This document shows positions 18,335 to 42,830 of a stretch of 64,000 nucleotides of DNA, in pieces. The position numbers and the translations under genes are program-made. Under the pieces are notes generated by a model. It was not told where the DNA came from. It did no database searches and saw nothing but the letters and a program-made list of their open reading frames with translations. Numbering within the stretch: the stretch's first letter is position 1; each line of letters begins with the position of its first letter. The stretch spans positions 1 to 64,000 of the forward strand of contig JASANC010003355.1 of the NCBI GenBank assembly GCA_030248135.1. The letters are read 5' to 3'. The stretch comes from Theristus sp. LFF4_11. Its lineage: Eukaryota; Nematoda; Chromadorea; Monhysterida; Xyalidae.

Positions 18335-21300
18335 CTAGACAGCAATGTTCATCGCCTTCAACGCTTCATTCGACACCCTGTACTGCTGCTGAATGGGATG
18401 GTCGACCGTGGCGCCCCTGACCACCATCGGCGGGGTGTCCGCGTAGATGTCAGCGACGAGCAGATCCATCGGCGCGATCGCATCATTCAAAGCGCCGTCC
18501 AATGCGGCCTTCACGTGCTGACGCACCTCTGTGTCGATTGTCTGGAGTTTTTAGGAAACTGGTATTGTGAAGTCATTGAAACGTGTCGGAGCGAAATGAC
18601 GTCATCAGCTGTAAAAACGCCCGTTTGCCGAGCACAAGCATCAGAATATATTCAAGTGAGCACAGTTTGAAAGATTCGTGTTTCTGACTCCCCCAGACTC
18701 CAGTGACGGAAAACATTGTGCATACGCACGTTACACTGACTGACAGTATGATTCTCGCAAAAAAAAACCGAACTGGCATGCAACGGCAGTTAACTCTGAG
18801 CACGCACCTTCAAATCGTCGCTGCTGGCAAGATTGGCCGTGATGATCTTGTCGCGGAAGCCGGTGATCGGATCGCGCGTCTTGCGCACTTCCTGGATTTC
18901 GTCGCGCGTTCGGTAACTGCAGGGGAAAGGAAAGCCGGCTGAGTGGATAGCACTTGGGACTTCCAATCGGAAGGCCCGGGTTCGAATCCGCTCGTGACCG
19001 CTCGCCTGCCCCGGGTTGCGTGCGGCTCAATGGTTCGGCAGCATAAACGTCCGGTTTTCTTGACTCACAAGATTGCTGTTCCGGTGGCGAGGAACTTAGT
19101 GACATCGCGCCCATGCATACCAGCGCAGCTTGCCCAACGCCCACTTCTATAGCAGAAAAACTGCTTCCAACGTCGCAGCCCATGTGGTGGACAATAAAAA
19201 ATTGCGACACTGCCTTTCCCCAAGGGCGTTGGGTAAGGATAAAAAGGGGCAACAAACAACAACAACAACAGGGGAAAGGAAAATGAACAAAAGCGGTTGT
19301 GAACGTCTACACTGTACTGGATGGACCACTGCAGAAATTTTCAAGTTAAACACCGTTCCAAAGCTGCTTCTAGGTCTGTTGGAATGGATCACCCAATAGA
19401 TCTCCTGATTTTTAAGAGGGGTCGGTCTCAAATTGGCCAGACTCAATCTGGCTCCGGTCTCAATCGGGCCAGTTTCTATCTGGCTCGGCTCAATCTGGCT
19501 CGTCATTGTCTTTGAGCTGTCATTGACTCACACCATCTTCGAAAATCAGGCCATCTATTGGTTGGCCTTCCAAAGAACAAAAAACCAGCACTGTTAACTG
19601 GGTTTAGTCAAGATAACAAGTGAAAAAAATTGGGTTTGACAACAAGTCGCACCTGGTGCCCGGGTCGCTCATGCTGTGCCCATGGTATCGATACGTGGCC
19701 ATGTCCATCATGATCGGCCCGTGCTCCAGGGCGTAGGCACGGGCGAAACGGGTCGCCTCACGAACGGCCAGCACGTCCATCGCGTCAACCTGCACGTCAA
19801 TCGACCGTTTTTAAGGCCCGTTGATACCGGACGTATGCGTATACGGCACGGCACGGCACGGCACATCACGTCAATTCATGTCCAGTGTCATTGCATACTA
19901 CCGCTCATACAGCCATATGCATGTACGGCACGTCACGTCACTTTAGGTGCTCGTGTTCTTGCATACTACCGTTCATATCTGACGGTACGTCGACGTACGT
20001 CTGCATACGTCAGGCCGTTAGTTTGTTGGGACGTCCGTATTCACGTCACGTGAAGACTTTTGCCACGTGAATACTGTCCTCATGATGATAGTCGGAACCG
20101 AACTGAATTAGTCGCGCAGCCGCAGTTGCAAACTGACCCAAATGCCGGGCACATAGTCGCCGCGGGTGTAGTAGTCGGTGGAGGCCGAGGATCGCTCGAC
20201 CGACGTGCCCATTCCGTAGCCATTGTTCTCGCACACCAGTATCGCGGGCAGCTTCCACAGTTTTGCAATGTTCGCCGCTAGACAAAAGAAAAATGGACAA
20301 GCTCATTTACAGAGTTTTCTATGGTTTTCTTCCGATGCCTGTCAGTTCGATCCGTTTCAATCAGCGCTTCAAGTTTATGTTTGTGTGTTGAGTGACCAGG
20401 TTAAGGTTTAGGTTGCACGTTCCACCATAAATAAACACCAGTAAATAGCGTCGCGTTGTTGTTGTTTGTATCACCTTCGAACAACTGTCCCTGATTCGCA
20501 GCGCCGTCGCCATACAACGCGATGCAGACGTTCTGATGGCCAAGGTATTGATGAGCCATCGCGACGCCGACACCGAGCGGCACTTGGGCGCCCACGATGC
20601 CGTTGCCGCCGTAGAAGTGCGCGTTGTACCTGCGCTAGTGACAAGGACGATTGAAGCTGGCAAAGTTTGAAACGAGGGGTAAAGACCGTACGATCAGTAT
20701 TTATTGGGGTTCCTATTGCAAACATATGTATCACATGATTACAGTTCATGCAACATACGACGTAATGACCAACCAATCAGCGTTGAGAGTTGCTATGACC
20801 AACCAATCAGCTAGTTGCATTTATGAACGAGATGGACTGTTGTGGTCATGATTGTTTGACTATGGCATAATCGCATACAGTATATGTGATACATACAGTA
20901 TACTTCGATTTTTTACGAACCGTGATCATTGGTTGTTGTCTTATTTGTTTGCCGGTGACTTGTCGGCCACCAGAACAGGAATAATACAAATATCACACGT
21001 CAGCAAGCTAAGCATGTTGTGTGAATTGAATGAGCGCAAACGCGAGAAACTATACCATGCTGTGTTTCGGAAGCACAAATGTGTGGAAGTCCGCTGTTTG
21101 CGGTTTCGCCAGGTAGACGCACATACCGCGGTGCCGCCTGGCTCGTCAGTGCGACCGGGACACCAGGCAGAACAGACCATGTCTAAGAACCCTAGGATAA
21201 GCCTTGCGCAGGCAGCCTCACATGTGCATCGAGCCGCCCTTGCCGTGCACGTTTCCGGTGACCCGGCCGGCCAACTCTGCGAGCACGCTCTTGACGCTGA

Positions 21301-23461
21301 CGCCGAGCAGATGCGCCCAGCCGTGGCAGCGGTACGCCGTGATCACAGCGTCGTTCTGCTCCTTCGCCGAGCACATGCCGACGGCGACCGCTTCCTGAAT
21401 ATACGGTGGATTCCGGTTTGACTGCGTCTCCGTGACATATTAGCTTCTCGTTTGATTCCGTCTCCGTGTGACATATTATATTGTGGATTTATCCAAACGT
21501 GTCCGGATTAAAATGACGTCATTTGCTTTAAAAACGCCCGTTTGTCAAAGTGTACGCATTAAAATGTCCGTTTGGCGTGATTGATTCGACATTCACCATT
21601 TGTTTACGGGAAGAAATCGGCTGAACGGAAAGTCTGGTTTGCTGTGAACGGCAAGCGCATGTTTGGCGGCACATGACGTCATTTCAGTGGGACACGTTTA
21701 AAAAAATAGGTCATAGTTAATGATGAGCGATTATCGCAATTATTTCGTGTAATCATTCGGAATTTCCAATATAATGTGATCCCTTTTCCTGTAATCTTGG
21801 TTGTTCTCCAGTCCACTAAATCGCCACTCTCTCCGCTGCTTAAAGTTTATCGTTTCTTTTGGTCTCGGGACTAAATGCGTTGTTTGCACACGGGGATGAT
21901 AGAAAAATGGTTCACGAAATTCAAAATTAGGCTACGGTAGACACACTTCGCCGTGTGCTCTGACGTTTACACGGGTTTGGTTCGGTTGTGGGAGCTTTCC
22001 TTATGGTGTGAAACTTTTGTGTCTCCTGTCTTCCGGAAACGATAATACCACGCTGGCTGACATACAACTCGCCCGATTTAACAGAGCTGAAAGCGAACTG
22101 CCAATCGAATGTCCACTTAACAATCCAACCACAACAGAAATGAAATCCATTCCATTTGTCCCTGACATACCAGGCTTATATACAACTCGCCCAATTTAAC
22201 AGAGATGAAATCGAACTGTCAATCGAATGTCCACCTAACAATCCAACCACAACAGAGATGAAATCCAATGAGCGAAAGTATGATCTTTCATTTTGGTCCC
22301 GGGACTCAATGCGCTCATAGATGGGTAAGCAGTCGCTCATGCATGACGCGGCAATTCAAAATTGGTAAAGTGATCCGAGTGCCCTAAACAAGGCCGCGTC
22401 ACTTAGGCTATTCTGAATGTACCACATACAGATTGAAACTAGTTTCCTTTCCACTTCGACAACCGCATTGAGTCGCAGGCCTTAAAGAAAAAACAGTAGT
22501 TGACAGCACAAGCAAACTGCAACCTGTCCGGAATAGAGATGACAGAATCCACGGATCTGTTTCTCCTTGTACATGTTGCTCGCCGTCGTCTCCATCCGCC
22601 TGATCATCATCATCTGCCGGTACATCTGCAACGCATCATCTCTACTCAAGGTCGCCTCCGTCGCTGGGCCGACGTCCAATCGATGCAGTTTGTACGGCTG
22701 AAAGTCGGTGTGTGTGTGTTTTTCAAACAATTTTATCAATTTTTTTCAATCTCAAAGTCCTAGTGCGCATTTATTTTTATTCAATTTTTCATCCTATCAA
22801 TTTTTATCGATGCGCACTGGTCTGGGCTGCTTTTGTCCGGACCAATCGCCAATGCGAATCAAGGCCACCACACACACGGCACCGACCTTTGTCTCGAACG
22901 TCACTGTGTCTGCCGCAGTACTGAACGGAGCGATCTGCTGATGCGACACCGGCGGCGACTGTACTGGGTGCAGCAATTCCTGGAAAGCAGCATTATAAAC
23001 GGCATCACCGGCATGGAGAAATTCGTCGGATTTGTAGCTAGCCACCGCGCTTGCATCGACTTTTTGTTCATTCTTGAGAATCTTGACAACTTATTATGCC
23101 GTGATCTGACATTATTACACTAAGATGCTAACCGCTAGCACTATTGATTGTGCGGTGCTTTTCTACAAATGGTTGCGAACCAACCAAGTTGTGAGATGGT
23201 TCTCTGCAGTTCGGCCTGGCCAACATCATATGCAGAAAAGGGGTGTGGCCTTGTCAGTGACGTGTCTCTCTAGAACCACTTGAGATAATAAACCCACAAT
23301 TTTTGCCGCCCATTGTGAAACACGCATTTCTGGGCGTGCCCTGAAATAAAAACTCCAACAAATCTCTCCAAAACCTGTTGCCCCGGCGCCACTCCGCCAG
23401 CGACCGCCGCAGTGAGCGCTCTCGACGGCACCGCAGTCCACCTCCGGAGCAGCTTCATCAT
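18335..23461 (-). CDS. pyruvate dehydrogenase E1 component, alpha subunit
   Basis: E1-alpha of the mitochondrial pyruvate dehydrogenase complex, which uses thiamine diphosphate to decarboxylate pyruvate and charge E2. Nine exons on the minus strand: 23375-23461, 22887-22958, 22524-22697, 21222-21394, 20475-20629, 20138-20277, 19653-19789, 18808-18916 and 18335-18541, giving about 417 residues with every phase consistent. It starts MMKLLRRW, an Arg-rich mitochondrial presequence; in-frame codons upstream to 23554 could extend it. Landmarks: [40 protein letters not shown], the thiamine-diphosphate motif GDGAANQ..ENNGYG, and [16 protein letters not shown] with the two serines phosphorylated by PDH kinase in animals. 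An intact, ordinary nematode pdha-1 orthologue. One intron carries SINE S2 and others carry MITEs. Confidence 0.95.
18560..18660 (+). mobile_element. MITE family C fragment
   Basis: ATTGAAACGTGTC..GAAATGACGTCAT..AAAACGCCCGTTTGCC matches the left third of the copy at 21479. It lies in the last PDH intron. Confidence 0.6.
18934..19269 (+). mobile_element. tRNA-derived SINE, family S2, with 13-bp target duplication
   Basis: A 336-bp element flanked by exact AGGGGAAAGGAAA at 18921-18933 and 19270-19282. The head is tRNA-like: GGCTGAGTGGATAGCAC (A box) and GGTTCGAATCC (B box). It ends in a CAACAAACAACAACAACA tail. The body differs from S1. It sits, in antisense, in a PDH E1-alpha intron, immediately against the acceptor at 18917. 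Confidence 0.93.
19814..20017. mobile_element. MITE family P (AGGCCCGTT ends), copy 1
   Basis: TTA flanks both ends (19811-19813, 20018-20020). The body is rich in ACGTATGCG/TACGGCAC/GACGTACGTC palindromic words. The right end is degenerate (CAGGCCG). 3-bp TWA duplications are typical of PIF/Harbinger. It is in a PDH intron. Confidence 0.7.
20690..20935. repeat. dispersed repeat with paired CCAAT motifs
   Basis: GACCAACCAATCAGC occurs twice here (about 20767 and 20798) between GCAAC/GTTGC words. A related arrangement is at about 33835-33955 (CCAACCAATCAGC twice, then AGTTGCAT). Probably a MITE family; ends not defined. Confidence 0.5.
21479..21718 (+). mobile_element. MITE family C, copy 2 (best preserved)
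   Basis: Inverted ends TATTGTGGATTTATCCAAAC and ACACGTTTAAAAAAATAGGT. Each end carries a palindromic ATGACGTCAT (about 21512 and 21674). No coding capacity. It is in a PDH intron. Confidence 0.8.
22293..22484 (-). mobile_element. MITE family D, copy 4
   Basis: GGTCCCGGGACTCAATGCGC at the left, GCATTGAGTCGCAGGCC at the right and the family body between. It abuts the donor side of PDH exon 3 (22524). Confidence 0.8.
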
Positions 23462-23554
23462 CACGGGTGAACGCATCGCAAAGCGCGCAACGAACGACGA
23501 TTGTAATTTGCTGTACGACGATCGAAGCAATGCGAACAGACGGCGGTGGAACAT

Positions 23555-24379
23555 TCACTGGATTTGAAGATGAACTGGATAACGTTGACGTTCACCACGC
23601 TCACAGAATTTTCGATTTACCACAAAAATCGCTATTTTCGAAAGCAACACTTCACTATGATGAAGGACTACAGCGAAAGGTCCGGCACTTCATACTGACG
23701 TATGCCTATACGGCATACGGCACGTCAGTTTTGGCATAGTGCCGTTCATACAGACGTTAGGTCTCGTGTCGTTGCGTTCATGGAGAACAACGATGCACCA
23801 GCTCAGATACCACGATGACCATCTAAAGGGGGCATTCATGAACCAGTATTTAATGACCGCGTAGCTGTGTTTTAACAAGCTACGCGTCACTAAATGCTGC
23901 TTCATGAATGCCGCTTAACAATGGAAAAACCGTCCAGGTAAGCAGCCAGCAAAAAACTGGCAGCGCACAGAGTCAGTCCACTGCAGATTCTGCAAAAACG
24001 GTTCCCACACACCAACCAAGTAAAATGTTACAACATCATCATTTTTTTATTCGATCGTCCGTGTATATCACAACGAAAACGAAAGCAGCCACGCGAATCA
24101 CAAAACGTCCTTGAATATTGCGAGTTTTGATTCGACCTTACAAAAACGAAACAAACAAAACAAAACCAACAAGCAGTATAGCAAACAACAAGAGGGAAAG
24201 GCGAAACCAATTCACCAAAAAAACTCCATCCTGAATAGAACAAAAATTGCATCAACAGAGAAAACAGAATATCATGCACTGTGCGTTGAAAACATTATAC
24301 CGGATTAAGAATAAACAATCACAGATCGTGAATACAAGATGAAATGCAAAACGATACAAAACTCGGTTCGGCACCAACG
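23555..24379. other. intergenic, PDH E1-alpha 5' / UFD-2 3'
   Basis: Holds a fragment of MITE P (about 23690-23770) and a palindromic MITE H (23827-23915). A minus-strand AATAAA (plus 24046-24051) is a candidate UFD-2 polyadenylation signal. No gene seen. Confidence 0.5.
23827..23915. mobile_element. palindromic hairpin MITE family H, copy 1
   Basis: An 89-bp near-perfect palindrome, GCATTCATGAACCAGTATTT..GCGTAGC..GCTACGCGTCACTAAATGC..TTCATGAATGC, flanked by TAA on both sides (23824-23826, 23916-23918). Relatives are at 27341, 30755, 35815, 45287 and 59655. Confidence 0.85.
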
Positions 24380-37185
<12,806 letters not shown>

Positions 37186-37476
37186 TTTTGTTTGATTTCG
37201 TATTCGCAATTCGGTTTGTTCAGAATTTGTAATGTGCTTGTAAGTTGTAATTGATTGAGCGAAAAGTCGGTCCCCGAAAACCTATGTGACTAGTGACTAG
37301 GGTTGTTAAAAAACAAAAATCAACCAGGGAGTTCGAAGAGCCACATTTAATGTGCAATCGCAATCGGGTGTGCACGGGCATCAAATTTTCCTGAGGGGGG
37401 GGGTGCACTGGCAGAAAAATTTCGTGAGGGGGGTGCCAGTACCGAAGACGAGGGGGGGGGTGGGGGGGGGTACACC

Positions 37477-38244
37477 TAGAGATGTCAAGAAAAAAAAATT
37501 TTCTATTTTTTTTCTTTTTAAAAAAAAAAAATTTTTTTTTTTAAATTTTTTTTTTTAAAATGAAAGTTGTTCAGAATTTTTCAGGGAGTCCGAATATCAC
37601 CATCTGAGGAGCCACCGACTTACCATATGACCCCCACTCATATGGGAGGAGGGTGAAAATTTCAGACTTGGTTTCGGCGACCCCATTTTCCCACCGACGA
37701 CATCACGTCTCGTGTTTTGCCTCTCAATTCACCTCAAATAACATGGAAACAAGTTCCACAACAAACCGGTGTGATCATGCTGACGACACGAGGCGAAACA
37801 GCAACGAGCAACCAACGAAGTTACGCTTGCAGTGGCAGACAGTGCAATTTCCACCTTTCGAGATCCTGAAAAACGATGCGTAAATGTGAGTTCTCTGCTT
37901 CTATCTCACCTTAGCGACATCGGAATTTGTTGAACTAGCCTTTGCGACGCTCAAGTACTTCAATGCGCGAGTCGATCATCACTCACCAAGGCTGAAAACA
38001 GTCGATAAATCAATCCAGAATACCACCTGCAGCGTTGAAGACTAAGTGACAAGGTAAAGTCAAAGAAAATTTTTGTTGAACTTTCGAAAAATTATGCCAA
38101 AAACGGCATTTTCAGGGCACATTAAAGAAAAAATTTCAAAAATTTTTAATAAAAAAAATAAAAAAAAAATGCTCATTTTTTTTTTACTTTTTTTTTAAAA
38201 AAAAAATTAAAAAAAAAAATTTTTTTTTGACCCTTACATCTCTA
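37477..38244. mobile_element. hAT-like non-autonomous element with 8-bp target duplication
   Basis: GGTACACC at 37469-37476 is repeated at 38245-38252. Ends TAGAGATGTCAAG and ACATCTCTA. The interior (GACGACACGAGGCGAAACAG, TTTTTGTTGAACTTTCGAAA) is related, in inverse orientation, to the repeats at 52846-53970. I recognise no transposase. Confidence 0.8.
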
Positions 38245-38245
38245 G

Positions 38246-39470
38246 GTACACCCCCCCCAGAGCACCCGAGACCTCCGCGTGGGGGGGGGGGGTGGGGGGG
38301 GTCACGCGACACCCACCCCCCAAAACCTGACACTGGACCATCCACACCCCCCCCCCTCGAAATTTGCTAGACACCCCCCCCACCCCCCCCCCTAGATGGA
38401 CCTAAGTAACAGTGACACCCCCCCAAAAATTTTTTCGGACCACCCAAAAATCATGAATTTTTGCTCAAAAATCATGATTTTTTGTCTTTAAAGTCTATAA
38501 TATAAGCTAAATATATGATAACTTGACATTCTTCATTGTAATTTCAAAGATTTTGCAGCAAAATTTAGCGTTTTTCCTTCAAAATTTAAGCGAAAAAATC
38601 TCATGGGTGGGGTGGGGGGTGTGCACCCCCCCCCCAGAAAATTTTCTACAATAGTGCACCCCCCCCATGGCCCACGCCTGGGGGGGGGGGGTGTCACTGT
38701 ACCATGACTGACACCCCCCACTGAAAAATTTTCGGCACCCCCCCCCCACGTGACGACACCCCCCCCCTCGAAAATTTGCTTTCGCCTTCGGTACTGGGGT
38801 GCACGGGATCGCACGGGTAATACCAAATTTTTGCCTTAGAAAAAAAACACAGAAATTCTTGTAAAATACAGAATATTTTGTACAAACAAGCTGCTTGTTT
38901 GGTCAGAAACAACAAAATCTATGCAGGGACAGACACAAACGTCAAGAAAAATGCAAAAATTACGCTATTTTTGGAAAAAAATTGAGATGAGCTTGACCAC
39001 CGTGAGGGAGGGGTGCGATCCCGTGTTTTCTCGCGGAGGGGGGTGGGAGGGAGTCTAGTACCCGTGTCGAGGTAAAGGGGGGGGGAGGGGGGTACACTAA
39101 CCTCGTGTTTAACGCTTAAAATAAACTGCAATTCTCAGAATATGTCCTAAACATAATCCTAAGCAAAGCCTGAACTTAATCCTAATCCTAAGCCTAAGCC
39201 TAAGCCTAAGCCAAGCCTTTTTGGAAGTGCGGTGCATGAGCAAATGGTGCACGTAACCAGTACCGTGGGCCCAAACAAATTTTCGAAGGGGGGGGGGTTT
39301 TGGTGCCGTGGGGGGGTGCCGACCAAAAAGTGAGGGGGGGGGGTCCAACCTATGGTAACGTGGGACCCCCCCAGGGGGGTCCCAGGGGGGGGGGGGGGTG
39401 CATTTTTTAAAAATTTTGTGTGGGGGGGGGTCCACCCCCCCCCCCCCCCCTGAAATTTTTTCGCTTAAAT
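38246..39470. repeat. poly-G/poly-C element with AAATTTTC spacers
   Basis: Runs of 6-18 G or C alternate with GTGCAC, AAATTTTC and GTGAGG words. The segment 38800-39080 (GGTAATACCAAATTTTTGCC..AAGCTGCTTGTTTGGTCAGA) recurs at 54130-54410 with the same G-rich flanks, so this is a dispersed element, not only noise. Homopolymer lengths are unlikely to be exact. Strong G-quadruplex potential. Confidence 0.65.
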
Positions 39471-40925
39471 TTTAAAGGAAAAACGCTAAATTTAGCTGCA
39501 AAATCTTTGAAATTACAATGAAGATGGTCAAGTTATCATATATTCAGCTTATATTATAGACTTTATAGACAAAAAATCATGATTTTCGAAAAAAAATTTC
39601 GGGTGTGCAGAAAATTTTGGGGGGGGGGTCTCCGCCAGACAAAATTTCATGGGGGGTGGGGGGGGGGGGTGCCGGGTGTCGGCCAAATTTTCGCGGGGGG
39701 GGTCCGGGGGGGGGGGGGGTGCCCGGTTTTAGGGGGGGGGGTGGCACGGTGCCCCCCCCCCCCCCCCCCCCACCCGACGGTCTCTTGTGCTCTGGGGGGG
39801 GGTGTACCCCCCCCCCCACCCACCCCCGCCCACGGTACTGCACGTAACCACTCCAGGGAATCCATTCCATAATCCTAATCCTGTTTAATTTTTTTAATTT
39901 AATTTAATTATACGCGCGCCTGGGGTTAGGGAAAAAAATCCGGATTTTTTTTTAATTAAAAAAAAATTTAAAAAAAAATTTTTTTTACAAGTTAGGTTTG
40001 TTCGAAGCGTCTCGTCGAGCTGAGTTCATCTAGACTATTTTCAGAACGATCCGGAAAACTATAAGAGCGAAAATCCTGTTTTATTGAAATTATGTCCATT
40101 TCATAGAGGGAAAGTTGCATTTTCAACAGTAAAACAGGACAATTTTCGACGTGTACTTGAATATTGAACCGTTCTTAGTTGTTCCTCTTTAGAAAATTAC
40201 CAAAATTTGACTGTGTTCAAAAATTCCTGTTTGCTGTAGCTAAGTCGGCAACCCCTGTCGACCCGGTCCCCCCCCCCCCCAAGACACTTACTTTCAGGTT
40301 CAACCAGCTATGCTATCTGCCACATGGCGAGAGCCCACTCTTCAAATCATCGTATCGAAAACACGTACCATGATTTCGCGATCACGTTGCGGGCAACTGA
40401 CAGACGCAAGTTTAACACGTTAGTTTAGCTCAGCACACAAGTTTTAACATGTGGCCATGTTATCGGGTATCTGAAAAACGGTCGTGTGATGTGGTATTAA
40501 CCAACATCCCCGCTCCAATTGTTTAACAATATATCGCACAACTCCATTGTAGACCTATAACGTACGCCAATCAACAAGATATCATGTTCATCTCATGGCC
40601 TACCGACTGAAAAAACATGTTCTAAGTTGCAAGAAAACGATTTCTGAAACGATATTTCAATTCAGTTAAGTCATTTCAACGCTAAAAATTGACTCTAGAA
40701 GTCATCCAAATCGAAAAACATGGAGTACGTCGGTCAAAATGACCAAATAATGACATGTACCTAAGCAGCACACAAAGAAGTTGGGAAGAAAATTTGGTTT
40801 GAACTTTCAAAAAATTATGCCATAAATCGAATTTTCAGAGCAAAGTAGAAGAAAAATTTTTCAAATTTTTTTTTAAGTTTGAAAAAAAAATCCAAATTAA
40901 AAAAAAAACGAAAAAAAAAAAATTT

Positions 40926-41158
40926 TTCAAAGCCCCTAACCCTACGCGCGCCGGTTCCGGAAACCCGAAGGTACCAAACTCCGGCGGAGACGGGCAATAC
41001 TGCCCCGAGCCCAATTTTACCCTCGGCTCAGGAGGGAATAGACCATTAGATGTTCGTTGGTCACTCTTATTTTCCACGAGTATGTCTTGTCCACAGCGAG
41101 GTTCGAACCCGGTACCTACAGAACTGTAGGCCGAAGTTCTACCGCTACGCCACGGACG
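40926..41158 (-). mobile_element. tRNA-derived SINE, family S3, copy 1
   Basis: Minus strand: GTCCGTGGCGTAGCGGTAGA (A box) and CGGGTTCGAACCTCG (B box) form a tRNA-like head. The 3' part contains CGGAGTTTGGTACCTTCGGG and ends TAGGGTTAGGGGCTTTGAAA. The 3' word is shared with the element at 56743. Confidence 0.75.
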
Positions 41159-41767
41159 CGACAAACGGCCGAAGTTCTACCGTTTAAACATGTAACATTA
41201 GGACAAAGGAATAAATAAAGGCGCGATAAAGCAAAGCAAAGCTAAATGTCAAAACTAGACTTCAAGGATTACGGTAGCTCTCCAACGGGTCTCGACACGA
41301 TTTTTTAAAAACGTCCCTAATTGCCAGCAAAAGCTACTCTATTGGTGGACACCGTTCATATGATTGCAACAAACAGTCTTATGTTTGAAGTTCGGGCAGA
41401 CGGGTTACGGTAGCGGTAGTTTTGGGTCTTGACACGAAGTTGCTGAAAACTACTTTGTTTCTTGCGAATAACAGTTGAAACCATTTAGAAACATGCCGCA
41501 TTATCACATCACCACAGGCTCTGGAACAACTATGCCCGCAGTGTAGAAAAAACATCACAGTTACATGGACGAGAACTGCCATAATTAGTGACGATAACTT
41601 AATTATAATAGTTAATTAATTAACAATGTGAAATCGATATAATTAGTACACATTATCTCATCTGACAGCAAATTTCATAACATGGTAGATATTCTTTTGT
41701 TTGTTGGAATAAAGTTTCACATCAGTGTTTTCAAAGGTGTCTATTTGAGACCAATTTTTCACGAAAA

Positions 41768-42625
41768 TCACTCCGCCGCTCGCAATTTTCGATTCCTACG
41801 CCGTCGCATCAAGAACATCGCCACCGCGGCGCCCGCCACTAGCAGCACAAACGCCGAAATCAGCGGCACCACAATCACAATCAGCAGAACTTTGTTGCCC
41901 TTATTTTCCATGCGTCTCAGAATTTTATGTGACGGTGTTCCCATTGGAGTAGTTGTGGTGGTGGTGGTTGAGAGCGTGAACGCTGTGGAGGTTGCGGTTG
42001 TGGTTGTGGTTGTGGTCGTGGTTGTTGTGGTCGTTGCAGTTGTGGTAGTTGTGGTGCTTGTAGTTGTCGTAGTTGAAGTTGTCGTTTTCGGCGGCATCTT
42101 GATCTCGCAAACCGCACGTTTTTCATCGCTGCACTGTTTCAGCTCTAACTCCATATAGAATGGTTCAGCTAATTGGTCAAAGGGCGCCGGAGTGAACCGA
42201 CCACAATTCGATCCGTCCGAGAAAGCATAATTCAAACCGGATGGAGTTGATGCGTTGAGCGTACCATTGTTCGTCCAGCCGATCCAGAATGCGCCACTTC
42301 CATCATGAAACAGGCCAACATGTAGACTATCGTTCTTTGGCACCACGTTTTGTATGTGTCCGATCGTTCTAACGTCCAACATCCAAGCCAGGTGTCCTCC
42401 GTTGGCACCCGCTTGTAGTTGTTCGCAAATTTGTTTCGAAGTCTTCCAGTCGTTTTTCTCGTTGGTTAAATAGTAGCAGAAAACATCGCCCTTTGACTCT
42501 AGTTCTGCCAGATACTGCTGCGATGGCACGGGTACGGTAAGAGCACACTTTTCTGGCGTTCGATCGTCAGCGTAGCGCATGGACGGAATGAAAACCATCA
42601 TCAGCAAACGGCACCAGCAGCGCAT
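41768..42625 (-). CDS. C-type lectin-domain single-pass membrane protein
   Basis: A single-exon gene of about 285 residues. It starts MRCWCRLLMMVF (signal peptide); an in-frame ATG 16 codons upstream (42673) is possible, but gives a worse signal sequence. A C-type lectin-like domain follows: CYYLTNEKNDWKTSKQICE, GGHLAWM, FWIGWTNNG, NCGRF and RAVCEIKMP. A canonical EPN/QPD sugar motif is not apparent. Next comes a Thr-rich, mucin-like stalk of about 50 residues, a hydrophobic span (LLIVIVVPLISAFVLLVAGA) and a basic tail (RRRRNRK). Presumably a cell-surface, O-glycosylated receptor or adhesion protein, as in nematode CLEC families; the ligand is unknown. The lack of introns is unusual among its neighbours. 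Confidence 0.85.
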   Translation of the reverse strand: MRCWCRLLMMVFIPSMRYADDRTPEKCALTVPVPSQQYLAELESKGDVFCYYLTNEKNDWKTSKQICEQLQAGANGGHLAWMLDVRTIGHIQNVVPKNDSLHVGLFHDGSGAFWIGWTNNGTLNASTPSGLNYAFSDGSNCGRFTPAPFDQLAEPFYMELELKQCSDEKRAVCEIKMPPKTTTSTTTTTSTTTTTTATTTTTTTTTTTTTATSTAFTLSTTTTTTTPMGTPSHKILRRMENKGNKVLLIVIVVPLISAFVLLVAGAAVAMFLMRRRRNRKLRAAE

Positions 42626-42751
42626 CTTGGGGTGCTGGGAAATTGTATGAAGTGATTGTAATGATGACAACAACAGTGGGCGAGATCATGTGTCAGTTAA
42701 GACTACAAAGATGTAACGTTCAAATGAAAAATACGTAACTGTCAGAGAACT

Positions 42752-42830
42752 TACTTCGGACTGCAGATCAAAAGGTTGCGTGTTCTAGTCCCGTCGGACT
42801 CACCACAAACGATGAGCCGAAACCGAGAGG
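42752..42830 (+). other. tRNA-like relic
   Basis: ACTTCGGACTGCAGATCAAA then AGGTTGCGTGTTCTAGTCCC and GTCGGACTCACCA resemble the anticodon arm, T arm and acceptor 3' side of a tRNA. The 5' acceptor strand does not pair, so it is not a functional tRNA. Possibly another SINE head. Confidence 0.35.

Larger units (their letters stand above)
37186..41767. other. intergenic, G-run and transposon-rich
   Basis: No cellular gene seen between UFD-2 and the lectin gene. It contains an hAT-like element (37477-38244), extensive poly-G/poly-C blocks (37390-37470, 38245-39470, 39605-39835), a short telomere-like tract (39143-39216) and a tRNA-derived SINE (40926-41158). An AT-rich 130-bp block at 38458-38595 recurs inverted at 39450-39580. 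Confidence 0.6.

Noticed and set aside
15846..23461. Operon of PECR, three-finger and PDH genes
   Set aside because: The PDH gene is on the opposite strand, and gaps of 600-1500 bp hold separate MITEs; no sign of a nematode operon.
39577..39872. Gly/Pro-rich frames on both strands
   Set aside because: Poly-G/poly-C runs read in frame; homopolymer lengths are also unreliable.
41682..42158. Plus-strand frame rich in Val
   Set aside because: Antisense reading of the Thr-rich stalk and membrane segment of the lectin gene, which has clear domains on the minus strand.
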